36,315 nt of DNA from an uncultured Clostridia bacterium (GTDB lineage: Bacteria > Bacillota > Clostridia > TANB77 > CAG-508), in NCBI GenBank assembly GCA_944388805.1, contig CALXKE010000017.1, positions 1-36,315 of the forward strand, in the 5' to 3' direction. Position 1 is the first letter of the stretch. Each line of letters starts with the position of its first letter. Of the stretch, positions 1 through 8,100 are shown piece after piece. The position numbers were made by a program, and so were the translations under genes. The notes under the pieces were generated by a model. It did not search any database. It was not told the DNA's origin and saw only the letters and a list, made by a program, of their open reading frames with translations.

Positions 1-188
1 ACCTTTTTAATTTCAATACTTTCTGGGATTATAGGTGATTTATTTTTACCGTTCTGGAATGTTACTTCGGTGTGTACCGTACTTTTGCTTATTCCGAATT
101 TTTTTGCCGCTCCTCTTACTGTATCTTTTGAATCTATTATATAATGTGCTAATTCTATTGCACGTTCTTCTATTGATACACTTTTCAT
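1..188 (-). CDS. SpoIIID-like sporulation transcriptional regulator (partial, runs off left edge)
   Basis: About 62 residues are visible, starting MKSVSIEERAIELAHYIID. The segment KDTVRGAAKKFGISKSTVH is a helix-turn-helix very close to the DNA-binding segment of SpoIIID (KKTVRVIAKEFGVSKSTVH in Bacillus as I recall it). SpoIIID is a small DNA-binding protein that switches mother-cell gene expression during sporulation. The start is ATG at 188, ten bases after an AAAGGAG ribosome site. The part after STVH (TEVTFQNGKNKSPIIPE) departs from the usual TERLPxINP segment, so this may be a divergent paralogue rather than the canonical regulator. The C-terminus lies outside the window. The leader contains nested hairpins (192-256). 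Confidence 0.75.
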   Translation of the reverse strand, partial: MKSVSIEERAIELAHYIIDSKDTVRGAAKKFGISKSTVHTEVTFQNGKNKSPIIPESIEIKK

Positions 189-191
189 ATT

Positions 192-256
192 GTTCTAACT
201 CCTTTTATTTGGAATACTTTTGTTTAATTGTATTCTTATATTTTATGAGTTAGAAC
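192..256 (-). promoter_or_regulatory. Nested hairpin leader that pairs with the ribosome site of the SpoIIID-like gene
   Basis: The 10-base sequence GTTCTAACTC in the transcript (247-256) is perfectly complementary to GAGTTAGAAC (192-201), which overlaps the AAAGGAG ribosome site. Between them lies a second perfect 6-bp stem, GAATAC/GTATTC (212-217 with 230-235). The folded leader would bury part of the ribosome site. It could be a translational control element or a DNA operator; the sequence does not decide. Confidence 0.45.
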
Positions 257-321
257 TTATTTATTTTTTACTATACTAGAAAGCTCATTGATAATTTAAT
301 TTATCTATTAATATATCAATT

Positions 322-465
322 TTAAAATATCCTTTTTCTTACTCCTCTTCTCGTATATAATACTCTTTTAGAGAAATCTAATTTTCCATCTAAAAAATCT
401 TGTTTTATAATCTCAAAACCTTTTTTGTAATATTTTATTACATTTTCTACGCATTCATCAGAACA
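322..465 (-). pseudogene. In-frame continuation of the giant HNH-repeat gene beyond its stop codon
   Basis: Directly after the TAA at 466-468 the same frame stays open for 47 codons to a TAA at 322-324. It begins CSDECVENVIKYYKKGF and ends in a basic tail, RGVRKRIF. The piece VENVIKYYKKGFEIIKQDFL matches the helix that follows the GF motif in every other repeat of the protein (for example KKVLEKYNKEIKRIKYYLL in repeat 11). It is therefore the rest of repeat 12, cut off by a nonsense codon. It has no start codon or ribosome site of its own. The ancestral product would be about 1,887 residues. Confidence 0.75.
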
Positions 466-3400
466 TTAATTATTGTTTTGTATTTGCTTAAAACCTTCTG
501 GTCCTATTTTAGCATAAATAAAAGCTTTACTTGCTTCTAATTTCATTTTATTTTTATTTTTTTCTAATTTAGATATTTCAAAATAAATTTTGTTATATAC
601 ATTTACCATTTTACTTTTATTTTGTGAATTATAATTTACATACTTCCTAAATTCTTTACTATTATATAACTTGCCTAATTGCCCTTTCGTAGTTTCTAAA
701 ATTTGATTAACTAAATCTTTATCTGCCTCTTCTACATTTTTATCCTCATAAAAGTACAATAAATAATATTTGATTCTTTTTATTTCTTTATTGTATTTTT
801 CTAATACTTTTTTTAATATTTTAGTACTACTTTTTCTGTTATCTCTAATTTCTGTAAAACCATCAAATCCAATTTTGGAATATATATAAGCTTTGGTAGC
901 TTCTTTTGTTAAATTTGGTTCTTCTAATCCTTTTTCTATTAATTCATTATATATCCTGTTATATACATTTATTAAATGAGACCCTTTATGTGAGTTAATT
1001 GTTAATTTTTCTTTTAATATCTCAATTTCTTCATTATTTAATTCTTTTAAAATTTCTTTTGCATTCTCTAAAATTTTGTCTGTAAATATTTTGTCTTTCT
1101 TTTCATTGGATGGTTTATTTTGTAGTAATTTAAATCTAATTTCTTTTGTGCTCATAGCATATCTTTCCAATAATATATCTAACTTTTGTTTTATCATTTT
1201 TGTATTATCTAATATGTCAGAAAATCCACATTTAGCAATCTTTGAGTATATATATGCTTTACTAGTCTCTTTCGTTAATTCTGGTTCTTTCATTCCTCTT
1301 TTATATAATTCAATATAAATTCTATTATATGCAACCACCAATTTAACTTCTCCATATAGTTCTTTTTGCAGTATTAATTTTACTTCTTCTATTGTTTCCT
1401 GTGGTAATATTTTTTTTATTCCTGATTTTTTAATTACTTTTTCTGTTAATAATTTATTTGCCTTTTTTGTATCTAAGTCATCATAAAAATCTAATGTATA
1501 GTATTCTAATTCATCAATTTTTTTTAGATATTGTTTCAAATTTTTGGATTTATATTCTTTTTCTATGTATCGTTTATTTCTAATATAAGAGTCAAATGCT
1601 TTTTGTGCTATTTTAATATATGCATATATTATTTTAGCCTTACTATTTAGTTCTGGCTCTATTATTTTCTCTTTTTTTAAAGTATAATATATTTTGTTAT
1701 ATGCTACTAAAAATCTTATTTGCTTTTCACTGTTATGTAATAATTTTTTGTGCAAATTTTCCTTTTGTTGTTCTGTTAGGTTTGGTAATTTTTTTACAAT
1801 TTCATCATATACTTTTTTACTTAATTCTATGTTTTCCTTTTCTATTGATTTACATTTAGGATATAATAAATAATAGTCTAATAAATCTATATCTAATTTA
1901 TATAACTCTATTATCTTTTTTATGTTTATGCTATAGTATTTATCATCTTTTATTATACTACCAAATCCTATGGGTCCAATCGTTCCATATAGATATACTA
2001 AACAAGTTTTCTTCATTATTTCTTTTTCTTCTTTTTCATTTTTTCTTATTTCTTTATAAATTCCATTAAATGCATATATACAATTATTATTGTTATTTTT
2101 AGCATCTTCTAGTAATCTTTGTTTTATTTTTTCTTGCTCTTCTTTACTCATTTTGCATAATATATCATTTATATTTTCTAATATTTTATCTATCATATTT
2201 TTAGTTCTTTCTTTATTGTTTTTCCCTTTGAAAATTAATTGTATGTCTAAATCCTTTAATTCTTTATTATATTTTTCTATGATTGGTTGTATAGTCTTTT
2301 CTATATTATTACATTGTAAAATATCTGAAAAAGACTTTGAGAAAACTTTTGTGTAAATATATATTTTGCTCGCTTCTATACTTAAGTCTGGTTCTTTTAA
2401 CTCCTTTTTCTTTAGTTCATAGCATATTTTATTATATGCATTTATTAATCTTGTTCCATGTTCTAAACAAGATTTTGAGTTATATGATAATATTTCTTTT
2501 AAATTTTCTATTTTTTCTTCAGATAATTCTTTTAATATGCTATTTGCTTTTTCTATAATATATTCCGCTAATTTTACATCTGAATTTTCTACGATTCTTA
2601 TTGTTTTTTCACACATTAAATAGTAATCTAATTTTTTTAATCCTTCTTCATATTCGTTTACTAGTTTTTTCAATGTTTTTTCTGTTGTTTTTTTGTTGAA
2701 TCTTACAATATTAAAAAATCCTATTTTACTAATTTTTGCATATAGATATGCTTTACAGGTTTCTTTTTCTAGCTTTGAATCTTCTATTCCTTGTTTTTTC
2801 ATTTCACAATAAATTCTATTATAAGCATTCCTTTGCCTGATTCCATCTTGAATATTGCTTTTTTGATTATACAATAATTTTTCTCTTACTTGATCTTGTT
2901 CTTTCATTGATAGTTTCTTTAATACATCTTTTGTGTTTTCTATCACAAAATTTGTTAAATTTTTATCATCTATCTCTACTCTATCTTGTGTGTTTCTTAA
3001 TAGCTGATAATGTATATCTTTTAATTCTTCTGGATAATTTTTTATTATCTTCTTAATCATTTTTTCTTTTTCACTTGATATTTTTCCAAGACCTACATCG
3101 AAAATCTTAGTATATGTATATGCTTTGCTCGCTTCTTTGCTTAATTCTGGTTCTATCATTCCCTGCTTTTTTAAGGCATAATATATTTTATTATATACAT
3201 TTATTAACTTTGTACCTTTGGAATTTGATACTAATCTTTCTTCTAATGTCTTTTTTTCATATAAATCTAGTTTTTCTGTAATTTCTTCAATATTTTTTAA
3301 CACCATTTCTGTTAATTCATTATCTGCTTGTATTATATTAATGTCTTTTTTGTTGTCTAATAAATAAAATTCTAAGTCTTTTATCCCTTCTTTATATTCT

Positions 3401-5985
3401 TTTAACAATCTGTTTAAATTCTTTTTTGTATATCCTACTTTATTAACTAATAAAAATCCAAATCCAAAATCACTTATTTTTGCATATATATAAGCTTTGC
3501 TTGCTTCTTTGCTTAATTCAGGCTCTTTTAATCCTTTGATTTTCATTTCACAATAAATTCTACTATATGCATTAATCAGTTTCTTCTTTGTATATTCTTT
3601 ATTTCTTTCATTGGTTAATAATATTTTTTCTAATTTTTCTTTTTCTTGTTCATTTAAGTTTTGAATAATATCTTTCGCATTTTCTAAAACTTTTTTGGTT
3701 AAATCTTTATTTGATTTTTTTACATTTTCATTTGATGCATTGCTTAATATATAAAAATGTAATTGTTTTATCCCTTCTTTATATTCACTTAGAATTTTTA
3801 ATACTGTTTTTTCTGATAAATTAGGATCACTATGAAAAAGACTAAAAAAACCTGCTTGTGCAATTTTTGCATATATATATGCTTTACTTGTTTCTATGCT
3901 TAGTTCTGGTTCTTCCATTTTTCTCTTTTTTAATTGATAATAAATTTGATTATATGCAATTATTAATCTTCCCATTTTATTATCAAACCCACGGCTATTT
4001 TGTAATAATTGTTTTTTTAGCATTTCTTTTTCTTTTTTATCTAATTCTTCTGTTATTTCTTTTGCAAAATTCAATACTAATTTTGTCGTTTCTTTATCTG
4101 CTTCTTTTTTAGGAATATTTGATTTATCATCTAATAAATAATAACATATATTTTTTATTGATTTTTCATAATTTTCTAATACTTTTTTCATTCCTATATC
4201 TTTGTATTTCTTTTCATTACATTGGATGGAATAAAATCCTATTTTGCATATTTTACAATAAATATATGCCTTGCTTGCTTCTAAGCTTAAGTCTGGCTCT
4301 TTTATTCCTTGCTTTTTTAATGCATAGAAAATCCTATTATATGTATTCATTAATCTTGTCCCATGCTCTTGACATGTTTTTGAATTAAACTCCAGTCTTC
4401 TCTTTAATATTTTCATTTCTTCTTTTGTTAGCTCTTCAAATATATTTCTTGTTCTTTCTAAAACTTCTTTTGTTAGCTCTTTATCGGCTTCTTTTACAGG
4501 TTTATCTTTTTTGTTTTCTAGTAGATAAAAGTCTAATTCTTTTATTCCTTCTTTATAATTTTTTAACACATTTTGTGTTATAGCTTTTGAAAATTTGCTT
4601 TTATCTATTATAGCTGTAAATCCTTCTGGTCCAATTTTTGCATATATGAATGCTTTACTTGTTTCTTTACTTAATTCTGGTTCCTCTAATCCTTGTTTTT
4701 CTAATGATTTGTATAAACTATCATATGCTGTTTTTAATTTTCTTCCTTCTCTTCGATTACTTAATGGATTATATTTTAATTTTTCTTCTAGCTTTATGAT
4801 TTCTTCTTTTGAAAGATACTTTATATCGTTTTCAACACTCTTGAGTAATTCTTTTATAAACATTTCATCTTTTACTTTTACCTTATTTTCCAATTTTGTA
4901 TAGTACTCTTTAAATCTTTCATTTTTATTAGATTGAAAGTTCTTTATCATTTGTATTGCTATTTCTTGCTCTTCTCTATTTTCTATTACTCTTGGTTCAG
5001 AATCTATTATGATATTTATATTACTTTTTTCTATATTATGTATTTTTAATTCTCTATATATTGGTTCTAATTTTTTATTTATATAAGTGGATATGTTACA
5101 GTTATTTTTTTCTATTTCTTTTATATTGACTGCAAGTGCTACTGTATATATTTTTTCTATATTTACTTTTTTTAAATAATTTATTAAATTTTCTTGTATT
5201 TTTTCTTCTTTTGGGATTTTTTCGAAAACTTTTTCTAATTCTTTTAATTCTGTAAAAGTTTGTTTTAAATTTTGTATGATTCTGTCTGGAATATGATACT
5301 GTTCTAATAATCCAATACAATCTAAAATGAATAAATCTGTTTTTATTTTTCTATATTCAAATCTTTTGCTTTTTAACTTTCTAATATGAATACAATTTGG
5401 TATTTCTTGCAATTTTATTTTTTCTTTTTCTATCTTGTATCTTACTTTTGTGTTTGATATTAGTTGCTCTTTATTTTTGTTAATATATTTATCTATTTCA
5501 TTTGGTGATAATATTCGTTTTTTATATTTGTTTATGTCCTTTTCTTCCATATATTTTAAGCATTTTAACATATAATTCACTAATTTTAGCAATCTTATTG
5601 GATTAAATATTTTGTTTCCATCTACATCTTCTTGTTCTTGCCACCAATCTAATGGATGATGCGCACTTTTTCTTAAGTTATAATGCATAACTGAAGGCAC
5701 ACAATTATATGCCATAGAATTTCCTCCCATTACTAGTGGAATAATATGTTCTAAATTTAAATTTGTTATTATTTTATTGTTTTGTTGGCTTTTTACAAAA
5801 TCTTCTCCTGAATATGCACATCTATTATTAAAATATTTTAGAGCAATGTTTGCTTGTTCTTGTGTTAGCTTTCCCAATTGCCCATATTTTAATGCTCTAT
5901 AATTATGTGATAATACATCTTGAAATACTATTTCTGAATTTTTTGCTTTATTATTTTTAGTTTTTTCTATTTCTTTTATTTTCAT
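466..5985 (-). CDS. Giant HNH endonuclease-domain protein with twelve tandem helical repeats
   Basis: 1,839 residues; start ATG at 5985 nine bases after AAGGA. Residues about 45-135 form an HNH nuclease-like domain: C56 in CAYSG, NLEHIIPLVMGG with H80, YNCVPS with N94, HYNLRKSAHHPLDWW with N103, K106 and H109/H110. A helical, Lys/Glu-rich linker runs to about residue 368. From there to the end are twelve repeats of about 120-130 residues. Each carries the core motif [LI]NAYN[RK]IYYELKKQG, then EPELSKEASKAYIYAKI and a GF pair about four residues on, followed by a helix like LKKVLENYKEGIKELDFYLL. Repeats 8 and 9 are the most diverged. No signal peptide or membrane segment is seen. The HNH fold suggests nucleic-acid cleavage; the repeats are not a family I recognise, and a role in modular target recognition or scaffolding is inference. 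It stands alone, with no obvious partner gene. Its last repeat is interrupted by the stop codon. Confidence 0.8.
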   Translation of the reverse strand: MKIKEIEKTKNNKAKNSEIVFQDVLSHNYRALKYGQLGKLTQEQANIALKYFNNRCAYSGEDFVKSQQNNKIITNLNLEHIIPLVMGGNSMAYNCVPSVMHYNLRKSAHHPLDWWQEQEDVDGNKIFNPIRLLKLVNYMLKCLKYMEEKDINKYKKRILSPNEIDKYINKNKEQLISNTKVRYKIEKEKIKLQEIPNCIHIRKLKSKRFEYRKIKTDLFILDCIGLLEQYHIPDRIIQNLKQTFTELKELEKVFEKIPKEEKIQENLINYLKKVNIEKIYTVALAVNIKEIEKNNCNISTYINKKLEPIYRELKIHNIEKSNINIIIDSEPRVIENREEQEIAIQMIKNFQSNKNERFKEYYTKLENKVKVKDEMFIKELLKSVENDIKYLSKEEIIKLEEKLKYNPLSNRREGRKLKTAYDSLYKSLEKQGLEEPELSKETSKAFIYAKIGPEGFTAIIDKSKFSKAITQNVLKNYKEGIKELDFYLLENKKDKPVKEADKELTKEVLERTRNIFEELTKEEMKILKRRLEFNSKTCQEHGTRLMNTYNRIFYALKKQGIKEPDLSLEASKAYIYCKICKIGFYSIQCNEKKYKDIGMKKVLENYEKSIKNICYYLLDDKSNIPKKEADKETTKLVLNFAKEITEELDKKEKEMLKKQLLQNSRGFDNKMGRLIIAYNQIYYQLKKRKMEEPELSIETSKAYIYAKIAQAGFFSLFHSDPNLSEKTVLKILSEYKEGIKQLHFYILSNASNENVKKSNKDLTKKVLENAKDIIQNLNEQEKEKLEKILLTNERNKEYTKKKLINAYSRIYCEMKIKGLKEPELSKEASKAYIYAKISDFGFGFLLVNKVGYTKKNLNRLLKEYKEGIKDLEFYLLDNKKDINIIQADNELTEMVLKNIEEITEKLDLYEKKTLEERLVSNSKGTKLINVYNKIYYALKKQGMIEPELSKEASKAYTYTKIFDVGLGKISSEKEKMIKKIIKNYPEELKDIHYQLLRNTQDRVEIDDKNLTNFVIENTKDVLKKLSMKEQDQVREKLLYNQKSNIQDGIRQRNAYNRIYCEMKKQGIEDSKLEKETCKAYLYAKISKIGFFNIVRFNKKTTEKTLKKLVNEYEEGLKKLDYYLMCEKTIRIVENSDVKLAEYIIEKANSILKELSEEKIENLKEILSYNSKSCLEHGTRLINAYNKICYELKKKELKEPDLSIEASKIYIYTKVFSKSFSDILQCNNIEKTIQPIIEKYNKELKDLDIQLIFKGKNNKERTKNMIDKILENINDILCKMSKEEQEKIKQRLLEDAKNNNNNCIYAFNGIYKEIRKNEKEEKEIMKKTCLVYLYGTIGPIGFGSIIKDDKYYSINIKKIIELYKLDIDLLDYYLLYPKCKSIEKENIELSKKVYDEIVKKLPNLTEQQKENLHKKLLHNSEKQIRFLVAYNKIYYTLKKEKIIEPELNSKAKIIYAYIKIAQKAFDSYIRNKRYIEKEYKSKNLKQYLKKIDELEYYTLDFYDDLDTKKANKLLTEKVIKKSGIKKILPQETIEEVKLILQKELYGEVKLVVAYNRIYIELYKRGMKEPELTKETSKAYIYSKIAKCGFSDILDNTKMIKQKLDILLERYAMSTKEIRFKLLQNKPSNEKKDKIFTDKILENAKEILKELNNEEIEILKEKLTINSHKGSHLINVYNRIYNELIEKGLEEPNLTKEATKAYIYSKIGFDGFTEIRDNRKSSTKILKKVLEKYNKEIKRIKYYLLYFYEDKNVEEADKDLVNQILETTKGQLGKLYNSKEFRKYVNYNSQNKSKMVNVYNKIYFEISKLEKNKNKMKLEASKAFIYAKIGPEGFKQIQNNN

Positions 5986-6124
5986 ATTTGTTTTTCCTTA
6001 TTTTTCTCTTTATTTGTTCCCTTTTTGTGCATTTTTTCATGCATTAGACTTATACTAGCTTGAATCTGATTTATTTTCTATATATTCTACTACACTTGTT
6101 TGTTCTACAATTGTCTTTGACAAT

Positions 6125-6163
6125 AAAAAAGTGGACATCATGAAATTAAATTTCTAAATGCCC
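6125..6163 (-). terminator. Rho-independent terminator after tcdA
   Basis: On the minus strand GGGCAT (6163-6158) pairs with ATGTCC (6138-6133), with further GAAAT/ATTTC pairing inside, followed by a run of six T at 6130-6125. It lies just past the tcdA stop and before the giant HNH gene, which therefore probably has its own promoter. Confidence 0.6.
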
Positions 6164-6171
6164 ATATATAA

Positions 6172-6864
6172 TTATTTTTTGATAATATCTTTAATCACTT
6201 CTCCTGCTATAATCATTCCTGCAACAGATGGAACAAACGATATACTAGCAGGTGTTCTAGATTCCATATCATGTTTTATTGGCTCTTCTTTGGAATATAA
6301 AACTTTTAAATTTTGTATTCCTCTTTTCCTTAGTTCTTTTCTCATAACTTTTGCCAGTGGACATACGGATGTTTTATAAATATCCGCTATCTCAAATTTG
6401 GTTGGGTCTAATTTATTTCCTGTCCCCATACAGGAAATGATTGGAACTTCTTCCTCTTTTGCTCTTTGGATTACTTTTAATTTTGTTGTAATCGTATCTA
6501 CGGCATCTATCACATAATCTAAAGTATGATCTATAAGTGTTTCTTCTCCGTTTTCTATGTCTTGCGGTATATATGTTTCTACCTTTACTTTTGGATTGAT
6601 GGATAAAATTCTTTCCTTCATACAATCTACTTTTAATTTTCCTATATTCAAAATAGTTGCATGGATTTGTCTATTTAAATTACTAGGAACAATCATATCA
6701 TTATCTACCAAAATGATATTTTCTATTCCCGCTCTTACCAGTCCTTCTACTACAAATGAGCCTACACCACCTATTCCATATACAATAACTTTGCTAGTGG
6801 CTAATTTTTGCATATTATCTTTTCCAATTAATAATTCTGTTCTTAATTTCCATTCTTCTTCCAT
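6172..6864 (-). CDS. tcdA: tRNA threonylcarbamoyladenosine dehydratase (TcdA/CsdL, ThiF/E1-like)
   Basis: 230 residues. This E1-like ATP-dependent enzyme converts t6A37 in tRNA to cyclic ct6A. The nucleotide-binding glycine loop is GIGGVGS at about residue 31. It is followed by LVDNDMIVPSNLNRQ, in which Asp and Arg contact ATP, and by IDAVDT. The segment CMGTGNKLDPTKFEIADIYKT is close to the family signature in TcdA homologues, as is RTPASISFVPSVAGMIIAGEV near the end. The length fits the shorter Gram-positive members. The ribosome site is weak (AGAAGAG four bases before ATG). It follows the membrane protein at 6879 with 14 bases between, so the two are probably co-transcribed. Confidence 0.88.
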   Translation of the reverse strand: MEEEWKLRTELLIGKDNMQKLATSKVIVYGIGGVGSFVVEGLVRAGIENIILVDNDMIVPSNLNRQIHATILNIGKLKVDCMKERILSINPKVKVETYIPQDIENGEETLIDHTLDYVIDAVDTITTKLKVIQRAKEEEVPIISCMGTGNKLDPTKFEIADIYKTSVCPLAKVMRKELRKRGIQNLKVLYSKEEPIKHDMESRTPASISFVPSVAGMIIAGEVIKDIIKK

Positions 6865-6878
6865 CTGTCTCTTCTTTC

Positions 6879-7730
6879 TTATTCTTTATTTTTTAACTCT
6901 GATAGCTTATTATATAATTTTTCACCATATTTTTTTTGTAAAAACAATCTGGCTACCTTTTTAGGAATTTGCATATTAGCAATACTTCCATCTTTAAATT
7001 CTATCCTTATCTTATAACTTATTAAACCTTTTCTCAATTTTTTTATAGTTAAATCTTGAAACTTTACAAAAAAACCATTTGTGATAGTTTTATTAGTAAA
7101 TTTTGATAGTTCAAAAAAATATATTTTTTCATTGTCAAAATATAAAATGTACTGTATATAGTTTGAAAAAGAAAATACTCCATATATTATATATTCTTTT
7201 GCTGTGGGAATCATTTGTGCTAATAAATAGTTTTCCTCTTTTAAGTGATTTTTTTTCAAAAATTCTCTAATTGTTTCTCCATTAAATTTTTCTAAATTAT
7301 ATTCTTTAATGGATATTTTTTCTCCTTCTAAAAATATTTCATCTTTTGCCATGCTTTGTTTAAATTCTTCGACACTTTTCCTTGCATAAAAAAATCCAAT
7401 CATTGCTCCAATAGCATATATAACCGCTATAATAATATTAAATCTAAAATTTAAAAAATATAGTAATATATACAATATGATATTGAGTATCATAAAATAT
7501 TTACTGAATGTTTCTTTAAATATTACTTTTTTACATTTCCTAGAAATTTTTCCTGCTAGAATACCTCCTAATAAAGGTGACAAAAATAGCATAATAAAAG
7601 TTGGTATATAGGCTCCATTTGTCATATATAATACCACAACTGTACAAATCATTAATAATTCTGTAAATACAATTAATGCTCCCCCATATTTTAATAAAAA
7701 AGAACTTTGTGTTGTTTCTATTTTACTCAA
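6879..7730 (-). CDS. Uncharacterised membrane protein with cytosolic C-terminal domain
   Basis: Up to 283 residues. Four hydrophobic segments lie in the first 115 residues, two before and two after a basic loop RKCKK. A soluble C-terminal half of about 165 residues follows and ends in KKYGEKLYNKLSELKNKE. I do not recognise the family. The soluble half is rich in beta-type stretches (YFDNEKIYFFELSKF, ISYKIRIEFKDGSIANMQIP), reminiscent of a PH-like fold, but that is only an impression. The start is unusual: the only standard codon (TTG at 7730) touches the AAAAGGAG site with no spacer, whereas ATA at 7721 sits nine bases away. The next Met would delete most of the first membrane segment. It is transcribed with tcdA downstream. 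Confidence 0.7.
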   Translation of the reverse strand: MSKIETTQSSFLLKYGGALIVFTELLMICTVVVLYMTNGAYIPTFIMLFLSPLLGGILAGKISRKCKKVIFKETFSKYFMILNIILYILLYFLNFRFNIIIAVIYAIGAMIGFFYARKSVEEFKQSMAKDEIFLEGEKISIKEYNLEKFNGETIREFLKKNHLKEENYLLAQMIPTAKEYIIYGVFSFSNYIQYILYFDNEKIYFFELSKFTNKTITNGFFVKFQDLTIKKLRKGLISYKIRIEFKDGSIANMQIPKKVARLFLQKKYGEKLYNKLSELKNKE

Positions 7731-7750
7731 CTCCTTTTTGTTTTTTTACT

Positions 7751-7779
7751 ATTTTATACTATTTTACTTGGTTTGTAAA
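7751..7779 (-). promoter_or_regulatory. Promoter of the membrane protein-tcdA operon
   Basis: On the minus strand a -35 box TTTACA (7779-7774) is followed by a 17-base spacer and a -10 box TAAAAT (7756-7751). It ends about 10 bases before the ribosome site and lies just outside the left arm of the inverted-repeat element that starts at 7788. Confidence 0.5.
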
Positions 7780-7787
7780 TACTTTTC

Positions 7788-8026
7788 ATTTTCAGTTCCA
7801 GATTTCCTAGCAGGAGGGGGCTATGTATTATTTTTGAATTATTGACGAATGTGCCGTGGAATAGATGTATAAATTCTTAGTTTTAAATAAATGAGGAAGC
7901 GCGAATTCTTGCAGCGAGAGGCTCGTTTATTTAAAACTTAGAATTTATAATCTATGTAGCAAGCCGAGGAAATAATGAAAAAATAATACATAGCACCCTC
8001 CTGCTAGGAAATCTGGAACTGAAAAT
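7788..8026 (+). repeat. Large inverted-repeat element, family A copy 1
   Basis: The 239-bp element has outer arms of about 47 bp (7788-7835 and 7980-8026) that pair with one mismatch; the arm starts TTTTCAGTTCCAGATTTCC. The core holds GACGAATGTGCCGTGGAATA (7853-7862 region), a long inner stem, GAGGAAGCG, AGGCTC (7919-7924) and AGCCGAG (7962-7968). The same core occurs at 17768-17988 with different arms. It fills the gap between two divergent promoters. No ORF or transposase gene is inside. It is either a structured RNA, a palindromic mobile element, or both. Confidence 0.8.
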
Positions 8027-8035
8027 TTTGATAAC

Positions 8036-8064
8036 TTGATTATTCAGCTTGTCTAGTATATAAT
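8036..8064 (+). promoter_or_regulatory. Promoter of the FAD-dependent oxidoreductase gene
   Basis: -35 box TTGATT (8036-8041), 17-base spacer, -10 box TATAAT (8059-8064). The transcript would have a leader of about 30 bases with AAAGGAG just before the ATG at 8101. The promoter begins ten bases after the right arm of the inverted-repeat element. Confidence 0.6.
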
Positions 8065-8100
8065 TAACTTACTTAAAACTAGAAATAAAAGGAGTTTTAC

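Noticed and set aside
466..468. Genome-wide reassignment of TAA as sense codon
   Set aside because: Many complete genes in the window (for example pflB, pflA and the TcdA gene) end sensibly at TAA, so the TAA in the HNH-repeat gene is a local event.
4595..4903. Plus-strand open frames opposite the HNH-repeat gene and opposite other AT-rich genes
   Set aside because: They are mirror frames of Lys/Glu-rich helices (Phe/Leu/Ser-rich products) without ribosome sites or recognisable domains.
466..5985. Cas9/IscB-like RNA-guided nuclease reading of the HNH-repeat protein
   Set aside because: No RuvC motifs, arginine-rich bridge helix or CRISPR/omegaRNA-like array were seen, and the remainder is repeats. 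Only the HNH part is shared in a general way.
7788..8026. Known riboswitch or T-box upstream of the FAD-dependent oxidoreductase
   Set aside because: No T-box sequence or riboswitch core was recognised. The element lies upstream of the promoter at 8036-8064 and so is not in that transcript.
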